30,294 nucleotides of DNA from JANRKB01 sp033763695 (GTDB taxonomy: Bacteria; Planctomycetota; Phycisphaerae; Phycisphaerales; UBA1924), in the NCBI GenBank assembly GCA_033763695.1, contig JANRKB010000001.1, positions 1-30,294 on the forward strand, written 5' to 3'. A model generated the notes under the pieces. That model saw only the letters and a program-made list of their open reading frames with translations. It ran no database searches and was not told the DNA's origin. Positions 23,762-30,294 of this stretch are shown in pieces. The position numbers and the translations under genes were made by a program. Within the stretch, counting starts at the first letter, position 1, and each line of letters begins with the position of its first letter.

Positions 23762-25408
23762 TCACGACGGCGTCGCTTCGATCGCCGCCGGCTTGTCGAA
23801 CGGGATCGGTGACAGCTCCACCGTCGGGTTGCGATTGGTAAAGAACCGCAGCGGCCACTGATCGGTGAACAGCACCATCGGCCTGCCTCGATCGTCGAAC
23901 ACGAGACGGCAGCCGTCGGGTGTCTCGGGCAGTCCAGGCGGATCACTGTCGCCGGGGTTTGGCGGCGGCTGGCCCGGAATGCGCCACCAGCGTGCGATCG
24001 TCCACGGCGAGTTCTCCAATCGCGACTCCGCGCCGTACTCGTTGAGCAGGCGATAACTGAGCACTTCAAACTGCAGCGGGCCGACCGCGGCGAGCAGCGG
24101 GATCTTCTGCGTCCCCCCGATGGGTTCGAATCGCCGCGCCACGCCCTCCTTGAGCAACTGTTCGAGTCCGAGATTGAACTTCTTGTAGTTGCCCGGCTGC
24201 GGATTGTGCAGCGATGCGAAGCACTCGGGCGTGAACTCTGGAATCTCGTCGTACACGATCGTGCGATCGTCGGTGAGCGTGTCGCCGATGCCGAAGAGAT
24301 CGTTGCCGACGAGGCCGACGACATCGCCCGCGATGGCGTCTTCGACGGTCTCACGCTGATTGCCGAAGAGTTTGGTGGCGTTGCCGAGGCGGACGCGTTT
24401 GCCGCTCTGTGCGTGAATGACGAACATGTCGCGTTCGAACTTGCCGGAGACCACGCGCAGGAACGCGATGCGATCGCGGTGCTTGGGGTCCATGTTCGCC
24501 TGGATTTTGAACACAAAGCCGCTGAAGCGCGGATCCGTGGGTTCGATGACGCCCGCGGCCGACTTGCGCGAGGTGGGGGGGCTGCTGTGCTTGAGGAAGC
24601 CGTCGAGCAGCAACTGCACGCCGAAGTTGTTCATCGCGCTGCCGAAGAAGACGGGCGTGACCTCGCCGCGCAGCACCGCCGCCGGGTCGAACGCCGCCCC
24701 GGGTCCGCCCGCGCCGTCGAGCATGCGGATCTCATCCAGCGACTCGGCGTGCTCGGGTGCTTCGAGCTTGGCGACGAGGCTGGGGTCGTCGAGCCCGCCG
24801 GTTTCGACCGGCGCGACGAACGCGCCCATGGACGTGCGTTCAAACAGATGCATCTGCTGATGGACGCGATCAAAGACGCCCTTGAACGTCGGGCCGTTGC
24901 CGATCGGCCAGTTGACGGGGAACGCGCCGATGCCCAGCACCTTCTCGAGTTCATCGATGAGATCAAGCGGCGAGCGCATGGGGCGATCGCACTTGTTCAT
25001 GAACGTGAAGATCGGTACACCTCGACGGCGACAGACCTCGAAGAGCTTTCGCGTCTGCGATTCCACGCCGTTGCCCGCGTCGATCACCATGACCACCGCG
25101 TCGACGGCGGTGAGCACGCGATAGGTGTCTTCGGAGAAATCCTTGTGACCGGGTGTGTCGAGCAGGTTGACGCGATAGCCGCCGTAGTCAAACTGCAGCA
25201 GCGTCGAACTGACGGAGATGCCGCGCTGCTTCTCGAGTTCCATCCAGTCTGAAGCGGTTGAGCGCTGGTTCTTGCGAGCCGTGACGGAGCCTGCGAGCCC
25301 GATCGCACCGCCGTAGAGCAGGAACTTCTCGGTGAGCGTGGTCTTGCCCGCGTCGGGGTGCGAGATGATCGCAAAGGTTCGGCGTGGCAAAGTGGCGGCA
25401 TCAGGCAT
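23762..25408 (-). CDS. prfC: Peptide chain release factor 3
   Basis: RF3 is the GTPase that recycles RF1/RF2 from the ribosome after termination. The 548-residue protein has the P-loop SHPDAGKTT (16-24), the switch-I region with RGISVSS, the G3 motif DTPGHKDFSEDTYR and the G4 motif NKCDRP. RF3-specific features include the QPGNYKKFNLGLEQLLKEG stretch and LAAVGPLQFEVLSYRL near the C-terminus. It is slightly longer than E. coli RF3 (529) because of a Pro-rich insertion around RIPGQPPPNPGDSDPPGLPE near residue 480. ATG 25406-25408 lacks a clear Shine-Dalgarno. The gene is divergent from the AraC regulator, with AACGAG repeats between them. Confidence 0.93.
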   Translation of the reverse strand: MPDAATLPRRTFAIISHPDAGKTTLTEKFLLYGGAIGLAGSVTARKNQRSTASDWMELEKQRGISVSSTLLQFDYGGYRVNLLDTPGHKDFSEDTYRVLTAVDAVVMVIDAGNGVESQTRKLFEVCRRRGVPIFTFMNKCDRPMRSPLDLIDELEKVLGIGAFPVNWPIGNGPTFKGVFDRVHQQMHLFERTSMGAFVAPVETGGLDDPSLVAKLEAPEHAESLDEIRMLDGAGGPGAAFDPAAVLRGEVTPVFFGSAMNNFGVQLLLDGFLKHSSPPTSRKSAAGVIEPTDPRFSGFVFKIQANMDPKHRDRIAFLRVVSGKFERDMFVIHAQSGKRVRLGNATKLFGNQRETVEDAIAGDVVGLVGNDLFGIGDTLTDDRTIVYDEIPEFTPECFASLHNPQPGNYKKFNLGLEQLLKEGVARRFEPIGGTQKIPLLAAVGPLQFEVLSYRLLNEYGAESRLENSPWTIARWWRIPGQPPPNPGDSDPPGLPETPDGCRLVFDDRGRPMVLFTDQWPLRFFTNRNPTVELSPIPFDKPAAIEATPS

Positions 25409-25461
25409 TGAGGGTCTCGTGACGGTCTGAAGAGGGCGGAAGACAACTCATCGGGTCCACA

Positions 25462-25499
25462 AACGAGCTCACGGACTCGTTGCAAGGTCACCAAACGAG
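25462..25499. promoter_or_regulatory. Three AACGAG elements between prfC and araC-type gene
   Basis: AACGAG occurs at 25462-25467 and 25494-25499 as a direct pair 32 bp apart, with the inverted copy CTCGTT at 25476-25481 between them. Copies two and three share the longer core AACGAGTC. They lie 54 bp upstream of the prfC start and 163 bp upstream of the AraC start. AraC-family regulators commonly bind such direct/inverted half-sites, so autoregulation is plausible. Confidence 0.4.
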
Positions 25500-25661
25500 T
25501 CTCATATCACCGACTGTAGTCGTGTGGGTCCGCGATCGGGTTCGGGTGGGTGGCGACGAAGGACGCGGTTCTGCCGATTCCGACGCCGAAACTCGCAAGA
25601 TCGAGGTGACTCTTCAGGATTCTGGAACTTTGACCTTCTCGATTCGTCCAGACTTCTACGG

Positions 25662-26540
25662 ATGATCCGTCGCGTCAAATCCCCATGCGTCGAGCCAGAG
25701 CAGTTTCCGGAGGAAAGCCGCGTTGCGGGCGCCCGCGCGGATTGGTGCCTGCTGCGTCAGCTGGATGCAGGTCCGTTTCGCGTGACGTGCAAGCAGTATT
25801 CTCGATCGTTCTGCCAGGGTGTGCATGCGCATGAACTCGGCGCGATCGACTTCAACCTCGCCGGCGGCGGGCGCGGCACATACGAGGGAAGAGAAGTCGA
25901 ATCGCGGCCCGGCGCGATCGAGTTCTTTCCACCTGGTCGCAGGCATTCGTTTCAGGCTGGAACGCTGGGCATCCGGACCATGCACGTGTCTTTTGTGGCC
26001 AGTGCGATTCGCGGTGAAGCCAGACCCGAATCGCCAGACGCTGGTATTGATCAGGCACGGGCCGCGGGCGTCGCTTCGCGACTTCTCCGGGAACTTTGGG
26101 ATCCAGACCACTCGTCCGCGCTCGCCGCCGAGGCTCTTGCCTATGAGTTGCTGGCCGCCACGATGAACTGGAGTGACAAGCCCGAGCGAGGCGCACGGTG
26201 GCTGACGTGGGTGCGAGAGCGATTGCACGCGGATCATGAGGCGACGCTGACGCAACTCGCCGTCGAGGCGGGTGTCCATCGCGCCCACTTGGCGCGATCT
26301 TTCTCCGCGCAGTACGGCGTCAGCGTGGGTGAGTATCAGCGGAGGCTGCGATTGGCGAACGCCGCCCAGCGGATCGCGTCCGGTGATGAATCACTGACGC
26401 GTGTTGCCCATGCATGCGGCTTCTCAGACCAGGCCCATCTGAATCGATGGTTTGCGCGCGTCCTCGGAGTCACGCCCGGAGCCTTTGCGCGAGCGATGAG
26501 GCGTGAGCGCGACGCCCTGAGGGCATGGCCAAGAGGGTGA
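25662..26540 (+). CDS. AraC-family transcriptional regulator
   Basis: The 292-residue protein has an N-terminal cupin sensor (about 35-115, with HAHELGAIDFNLAGGGRGTY and IEFFPPGRRHSFQAGTLG) and a C-terminal AraC DNA-binding domain with two helix-turn-helices: TLTQLAVEAGVHRAHLARSF (195-214) and SLTRVAHACGFSDQAHLNRW (244-263), closing with the typical GVTPGAFAR. ATG 25662 was chosen because the cupin begins soon after; the frame is open upstream to 25524 but that stretch is Arg-rich and not family-like. There is no Shine-Dalgarno, and a poor -35/-10 pair (TTGACC 25630) suggests a short leader. The last 24 codons overlap, antisense, the end of the PEP-CTERM-like gene. The target is unknown; the overlapping gene and prfC flank it. 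Confidence 0.85.
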   Translation: MIRRVKSPCVEPEQFPEESRVAGARADWCLLRQLDAGPFRVTCKQYSRSFCQGVHAHELGAIDFNLAGGGRGTYEGREVESRPGAIEFFPPGRRHSFQAGTLGIRTMHVSFVASAIRGEARPESPDAGIDQARAAGVASRLLRELWDPDHSSALAAEALAYELLAATMNWSDKPERGARWLTWVRERLHADHEATLTQLAVEAGVHRAHLARSFSAQYGVSVGEYQRRLRLANAAQRIASGDESLTRVAHACGFSDQAHLNRWFARVLGVTPGAFARAMRRERDALRAWPRG

Positions 26541-27216
26541 GCAGCACGCCAGCGGTCGACGGGGCCGGCACCACGGTGCCGATCAGCTCGAACGCACTGT
26601 CAGTGTCTTGGAACGCGGTCCATGTGCCGGCGGCGTATGAGAAGTTTGCGCCATGACCGCCGAAGAACTCACTGTCTTGCCACTGCCATGCGTCGCCGGA
26701 CGCGTTGATGCAGCGAGCGCTGATCGCGAGGATGTAACTCTTGCCTCCCGTGAGGTTGATCGGCGAAGAGAGTGTGGCCTCGTAGCGGTACTCAGCGGCG
26801 CCGCTGGAGGGCGAGGCGCGTCCGGTCGCAGCGATGGAAAGCCCGGCGGGCGCGAACGATTGGGACCAGAGCCGTACTCCGGGGAGTGGGCCAGAGGCGG
26901 TCGCGACTCCCTCAAAGATCTCAAGCGTGTACTGGTTGAAGTTGCGGAGATCGTCGAAGATGCGACCTTCGCTGAGTCCCCACCAGCGGACCTTGCCGAG
27001 GCTCGCGTTGCTGGCAAGCATGAAGTCGTCGCCGCGCTTGTAGTTGCGGGTTGGACGAGCCTGACTGCTTGAATAGAAGCCAAGACCAACGTTCGCGGCG
27101 TTGACAACCGTCGGCTGGCTGACCAGTATCGCGTCCGCCGTCGCGTGCCGCGTGATTGCACAGCCGGCCAAGATGACGGGGACGAGAGTGCAGAACGCGC
27201 GTCGGGAGATGTTCAT
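26470..27216 (-). CDS. Exported PEP-CTERM-like (VPAPST) protein with Tat/lipobox-type signal
   Basis: This 248-residue secreted protein has a beta-rich body of unknown function, with aromatic/Gly segments such as KVRWWGLSEGRIFDDLRNFN and INLTGGKSYILAISARC typical of planctomycete exosortase substrates. The C-terminus reads VVPAPSTAGVLLTLLAMPSG followed by RR: a VPxPxT-type motif, a short hydrophobic stretch and a basic cluster, the three parts of a PEP-CTERM sorting signal, though the helix is short and contains a proline. The N-terminus carries SRRAF, a twin-arginine-like motif, and the lipobox LAGC (C19). ATG 27214-27216 has no Shine-Dalgarno. It lies 15 bases after the SulP stop on the same strand, so it may be read from that transcript. 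Its 3' end overlaps the AraC gene by 71 bp. Confidence 0.7.
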   Translation of the reverse strand: MNISRRAFCTLVPVILAGCAITRHATADAILVSQPTVVNAANVGLGFYSSSQARPTRNYKRGDDFMLASNASLGKVRWWGLSEGRIFDDLRNFNQYTLEIFEGVATASGPLPGVRLWSQSFAPAGLSIAATGRASPSSGAAEYRYEATLSSPINLTGGKSYILAISARCINASGDAWQWQDSEFFGGHGANFSYAAGTWTAFQDTDSAFELIGTVVPAPSTAGVLLTLLAMPSGRRAHASSLAQRLRA

Positions 27217-27231
27217 GTCCAGATTCTGACG

Positions 27232-29091
27232 TCACACGGCGGCGAAATCTTGAACGGCGTTTGCGCCCAGCGGTTTGTTGACGGTGACGAGCTCGCGTGC
27301 CCGATCCAGCGCATCGTCCAGGTTCTCGTGGATGTTCTCGAGCCCGATCTCCTGATCCATGCCCGCCTTCACCATCTCAAAGAGCGGGTGGGCGTGCACG
27401 CCGCCGAGCAGCAGCGCGGTGTCGTTCGCCACGCAGCGCCGATGGAACTCGCGCAGCGCGTTGAGCCCCGTCGCGTCGATGTGCGGCACATATCGCATCC
27501 GCAGGATGATCACCTTGGGCGGCTTCTCGATCAGGTCGAGCGCATCGCGCAGGTTGTTTGCCACGCCGAAGAAGAACGGCCCGTTGATCTCGTACACCTC
27601 GACGCCCGCGGGGATGCGGCGTTCGCGCACCGCGCCAGGGTCCTTGGGGTCCAGCCGCTGCGTCTCCACACCTTCTTCAATCTCCTGTTCGATGTCCGCG
27701 GGCAGGCCGGTGACGGTCGTCACTTGTGCCATGCGTCGCATGAACAGGATCGACGCGAGCAGGATGCCCGTGCCGACCGCGATCGTCAGGTCAAAGAGCA
27801 CCGTCAGGCCGAACGTCGTGAGGAGTACGACGACATCCGGCTTGGGCGCTCGCAGCAGCGAGCGGAAGTGCTCCAACTCGCTCACCTTCCACGCGACCAT
27901 GACAAGAATCGCGGCGAGGCTCGCGAGCGGAATGAGTTTGGCGAGCGGCGCAAGCGCGAGCATGAAGACCAGCACGAACACCGCGTGCAGCACGCCCGCA
28001 ACAGGCGTGCGTGCGCCGCTGCGGATGTTGGCCGCGGTCCGCGCGATCGCGCCCGTGGCCGGCAGGCCGAAGAAGAGCGAACTGGCGATGTTCGCCGCGC
28101 CTTGGGCGACGAGTTCCTGATCCGAGCGATGGCGATCGCCGGTCATGCCGTCGGCGACGACGGCGGAGAGCAGGCTCTCGATCGCGCCGAGGAAGGCGAT
28201 CGCACCGGCCGCCGGTATGAGGTCGCGGATCATCGCCAGAGAGACGCCGGGCACATTTGGTGCCGGCAGGTTTGAAGGGATACCGCCGAATCGCGTGCCG
28301 ATCGTCTCGACGAGCGGGCGGAGATGGACGCCGTCGAATGCGACGCGGGTCTGGGCCCAGCCCATGAAGTGAACCACGGCCGCGCTCAGCCCGACCGCGA
28401 CGATCGCGCCCGGCACGCGTGGCGCGACGCGACGCAGCACCGACAACAACGCCAGCGACGCGAGCGAAATGCCCAGCGCGTGCCAACTCACGCTGTCGCG
28501 ATGTGACCAGAAGATCTCGAGCTTGCCGACGAGCTCCGCGGGAATCGTGGCTGGGTGTCCTTCGGCGTTGAGGATCGTGAGCCCGAAGAAGTCCTTGATC
28601 TGCGATGCCAGGATCGTGACGCCGATGCCCGCCGTGAAGCCAGCGATGACGGGATAGGGCACAAACTTGATGACGCCGCCGAATCGGAACGCGCCGAGGC
28701 CGATCATGATCAGACCAGCCATGAGCGTGGCGAGGACGAGGCCTTGATAGCCGTGCTGAGCACAGATCGAGAAAACCAGCGGCATGAACGCGGCGGTGGG
28801 GCCGCCGATCTGATGACGTGAGCCGCCGAATGCGGAGATGATCGCGCCGGCGATCACCGCCGTGAACAAGCCCATCGCCGGCGGCGTCAGCCAGGGGTGC
28901 ACCGCCGCGAGTTGGTCGGCGACGTTCTGCGGGATGCTGCCGATGCCCAGCGCCATCGCGAGCGGCAGCGCGATGACCGCGACCGTCAATCCGGCAATCG
29001 TGTCGGCGAGGAAGGCTCGGGCGTCGTATCCCTCACGCAGACACAGCACGAGCTTCGGCGTGTGTCGCGTCCTCCAGTTGGTGGCAAGCAT
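27232..29091 (-). CDS. SulP-family inorganic anion transporter with C-terminal STAS domain
   Basis: SulP proteins move sulfate, bicarbonate or other anions across the inner membrane. The 619-residue protein has the usual 10-14 hydrophobic segments (about 30-435), the early family motif AVIALPLAMALGIGSIP, GGPTAAFMPLVFSI and the PYPVIAGFTAGIG segment. The cytoplasmic STAS domain covers about 460-595, with VPHIDATGLNALREF where phosphorylatable STAS proteins have DSSG. Length and layout are normal for the family. ATG 29089-29091 lacks a Shine-Dalgarno; a TATAGT box on the - strand at 29138-29133 could place the start of transcription about 35 bases upstream. Substrate cannot be told; no sulfur-assimilation or carbon-concentrating genes lie nearby. 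Confidence 0.9.
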   Translation of the reverse strand: MLATNWRTRHTPKLVLCLREGYDARAFLADTIAGLTVAVIALPLAMALGIGSIPQNVADQLAAVHPWLTPPAMGLFTAVIAGAIISAFGGSRHQIGGPTAAFMPLVFSICAQHGYQGLVLATLMAGLIMIGLGAFRFGGVIKFVPYPVIAGFTAGIGVTILASQIKDFFGLTILNAEGHPATIPAELVGKLEIFWSHRDSVSWHALGISLASLALLSVLRRVAPRVPGAIVAVGLSAAVVHFMGWAQTRVAFDGVHLRPLVETIGTRFGGIPSNLPAPNVPGVSLAMIRDLIPAAGAIAFLGAIESLLSAVVADGMTGDRHRSDQELVAQGAANIASSLFFGLPATGAIARTAANIRSGARTPVAGVLHAVFVLVFMLALAPLAKLIPLASLAAILVMVAWKVSELEHFRSLLRAPKPDVVVLLTTFGLTVLFDLTIAVGTGILLASILFMRRMAQVTTVTGLPADIEQEIEEGVETQRLDPKDPGAVRERRIPAGVEVYEINGPFFFGVANNLRDALDLIEKPPKVIILRMRYVPHIDATGLNALREFHRRCVANDTALLLGGVHAHPLFEMVKAGMDQEIGLENIHENLDDALDRARELVTVNKPLGANAVQDFAAV

Positions 29092-29132
29092 CGCAAACGC
29101 CCCAGAAAACAGGCGATTCTCACCACCGACGG

Positions 29133-29138
29133 ACTATA
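29133..29138 (-). promoter_or_regulatory. Possible -10 box of the SulP gene
   Basis: TATAGT on the - strand matches the -10 consensus at 5 of 6 positions and would start transcription about 35 bases before the SulP ATG. The -35 candidate is weak. Confidence 0.3.
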
Positions 29139-29171
29139 GGTCGCGATCCGCCACGAATCGACGAACGGCGC

Positions 29172-29558
29172 TCAGTTTGGAGTGACTTGCCGCGCCGAGC
29201 GTGCGTCGATCAACCCCAGAACGAGGAAGACGATCCCGGGAAGGGCGAACACCGCGAACCACGGCGTCGCGGGGATGTGCCCGTCGCGCACAAACATCAG
29301 CGCGTGAAACGTGACCAGACTCACAAGCGTGATGACGCCGCCGAGCGTTTCGCGCCACCATCCGACGACCATGCCCAGCGCAACGCCCACGGGGAAGAAG
29401 GCGAGGAGCAGCCACTCGAACGCGCTTGGCCATCCGCCGCCGCTGGTGGCAAAGAGCGCAAGCAGGCCCAGACTGGCGAATGTTGCGATGCGAGCAAGCC
29501 AGCGCACGACAACGATCGGAAGGAACCTGAGCGGCGTGTGTTTCAAGGTTGCATTCAT
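29172..29558 (-). CDS. Small four-helix inner-membrane protein of unknown function
   Basis: This 128-residue protein has four hydrophobic segments: about 11-38 (RWLARIATFASLGLLALF), 49-70 (WLLLAFFPVGVALGMVVG), 74-92 (GGVITLVSLVTFHALMFV) and 99-118 (WFAVFALPGIVFLVLGLI). It ends with a short basic tail. I do not recognise a functional family; similar small proteins with an RWxARI opening are annotated only as hypothetical membrane proteins. GAGGT lies six bases before ATG 29556-29558. It starts four bases after the stop of the OmpH-like lipoprotein gene, so the two form an operon and may act together in the envelope. Confidence 0.75.
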   Translation of the reverse strand: MNATLKHTPLRFLPIVVVRWLARIATFASLGLLALFATSGGGWPSAFEWLLLAFFPVGVALGMVVGWWRETLGGVITLVSLVTFHALMFVRDGHIPATPWFAVFALPGIVFLVLGLIDARSARQVTPN

Positions 29559-29562
29559 GGCG

Positions 29563-30126
29563 TTACCTCGTTGCGGTCTCGGCGTTCTTGAGCGGCGCTC
29601 GCATCGCGGCTTCAAGTTTGTCGGTGACGTCGATGGTCGGTTCGGCGCCCGTGTAGGCGTCGCGAGCAATGATGAGGCCGACACCAGCGTCGCGAGCGAT
29701 CGTCGCGATCTCTTCGCGATAGTTCGTGGCCACGTCATCAAGCGGCGCTTTCCCCGCAAGTTGGCGGTGTGCGTGCGCTTGCATCGCGTGTCCTTCGCGT
29801 TCACAGGCGCGGACGCCATCGCGATCGCCGCGTGCCTCGGCGGCGTCGCGCCGCGCAATCAGGTCCCGCAGGACTGCATCATGCTTCGGTGAGCGGCAGT
29901 AGGCGATCAGCACGCGCGTTCGGTCAAATGTGGCGACTGACGCCGCGGGCGATTCGACGGAGTGGCCGGAAGCGTTGTAGAGCGTCGCATCGGCGACGCG
30001 GTCGGCGGGGTTTCGTTCAATGCTGCCCGCACCGTCGTGATCGTCGCAGCACGTGCAGCCGACCAGAGCGTGAATCGACAAAGCGATGCCTGCGACGACC
30101 GAAACGGCGAAGATGCGACGTGGCAT
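29563..30126 (-). CDS. OmpH/Skp-like lipoprotein
   Basis: The 187-residue precursor has a signal with lipobox LVGC (C24), then a Cys/Asp-rich stretch. The second half is charged and helical (about 88-130). It ends with ATIARDAGVGLIIARDAYTG and PTIDVTDKLEAAM, which resembles the closing segment of the OmpH/Skp periplasmic chaperone family (typically ...DLVLDKSAVLY...IDVTDEV). Skp-family proteins hold unfolded outer-membrane proteins as trimers with long coiled-coil arms; the arms here look short and the protein is lipid-anchored, so it may be a divergent member. The homology is judged by eye. GAGG lies five bases before ATG 30124-30126. It leads a two-gene operon with the small membrane protein, and three phased 10-bp repeats lie 35-64 bases upstream. 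Confidence 0.7.
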   Translation of the reverse strand: MPRRIFAVSVVAGIALSIHALVGCTCCDDHDGAGSIERNPADRVADATLYNASGHSVESPAASVATFDRTRVLIAYCRSPKHDAVLRDLIARRDAAEARGDRDGVRACEREGHAMQAHAHRQLAGKAPLDDVATNYREEIATIARDAGVGLIIARDAYTGAEPTIDVTDKLEAAMRAPLKNAETATR

Positions 30127-30160
30127 GTGTCCCTCGCTTTCGAGCACTTCAGCGACGGAA

Positions 30161-30190
30161 TGTCGAGAAATGTTAGTAAATGCTAGCAAA
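30161..30190. repeat. Three tandem 10-bp repeats upstream of the lipoprotein operon
   Basis: TGTCGAGAAA (30161), TGTTAGTAAA (30171) and TGCTAGCAAA (30181) follow each other in exact 10-bp phase. All share TG at the start and AAA at the end; the second and third differ at two positions. They lie in an A+T-richer island 35-64 bases before the ATG, where promoter or operator sequences are expected. No known regulator site was recognised. Confidence 0.5.
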
Positions 30191-30294
30191 CGTGCCCGCT
30201 CGCGTCAAGCTGATCTCGCCCCCGAACGCGTCCGAGAACAGAAATCGCGCAAGTGTCTGTCCAGATTTGGGTTGCATCATCGTGCAAGATCGCT

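Noticed and set aside
24115..24140. T-arm-like sequence GGGTTCGAATC inside prfC
   Set aside because: It lies in frame within the conserved RF3 coding region and has no surrounding cloverleaf.
1..30294. CRISPR array, insertion sequence or defence system
   Set aside because: No regularly spaced direct repeats with unique spacers, no transposase or integrase motifs and no recognisable defence proteins were seen.

Overview
The window is about 65% G+C, carries closely packed genes on both strands, and most likely comes from a planctomycete of the Phycisphaerae type. Three things point there. A secreted amylase ends in two Cys-flanked DFNxDGxxDFTDFDAF repeats. A heme-rich lipoprotein is paired with a PVC-type 'membrane-bound dehydrogenase' beta-propeller. 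A secreted protein ends in a VPAPST variant of the PEP-CTERM signal. This assignment is inference from protein style; no rRNA is present.

Layout. 1-200: the end of an unidentified membrane protein, a 3' half of a tRNA with a CAU anticodon, and a strong inverted-repeat terminator. 268-5908: a divergent starch/alpha-glucan pair, a secreted GH31 glucosidase (-) and a secreted GH13 amylase (+), with a LacI/CcpA-type operator between them. 6119-8580: an AraC regulator (+) converging on a FIST-domain sensor protein (-). 8686-13979: a translationally coupled two-gene operon (-) of a pentaheme lipoprotein and a PA14-like/beta-propeller dehydrogenase. 14128-16366: an aldehyde dehydrogenase and a small Gly/Met-rich protein of unknown function (+). 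16529-17383: an RsbV/RsbW partner-switching pair (-). 17627-21064: a large secretin with an N-terminal helical repeat domain (-), then a 704-bp gap without a convincing gene. 21769-22782: an unrecognised protein (-), divergent from type III pantothenate kinase coaX (+), which converges on prfC (-). 25662-27216: a second AraC regulator (+) whose 3' end overlaps, antisense, a PEP-CTERM-like secreted protein (-). 27232-29091: a SulP anion transporter with a STAS tail (-). 29172-30126: a small four-helix membrane protein and an OmpH/Skp-like lipoprotein (-).

Working together. The first 6 kb is a coherent alpha-glucan utilisation locus: the amylase cuts polymer outside the cell, GH31 trims oligosaccharides, and one operator could switch both. 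The heme lipoprotein and propeller probably form an extracytoplasmic oxidoreductase. The RsbVW pair is a regulatory switch whose target lies outside the window. The rest is housekeeping (coaX, prfC) and envelope genes.

I found no CRISPR array, insertion sequence, phage gene cluster or recognisable defence system. The observations most worth following are the tRNA half with no 5' half, the Asp-to-His change in the first phosphate motif of CoaX, the third heme domain without a visible Met ligand, the operator-like repeats at three promoters, and the antisense gene overlap at 26470-26540.
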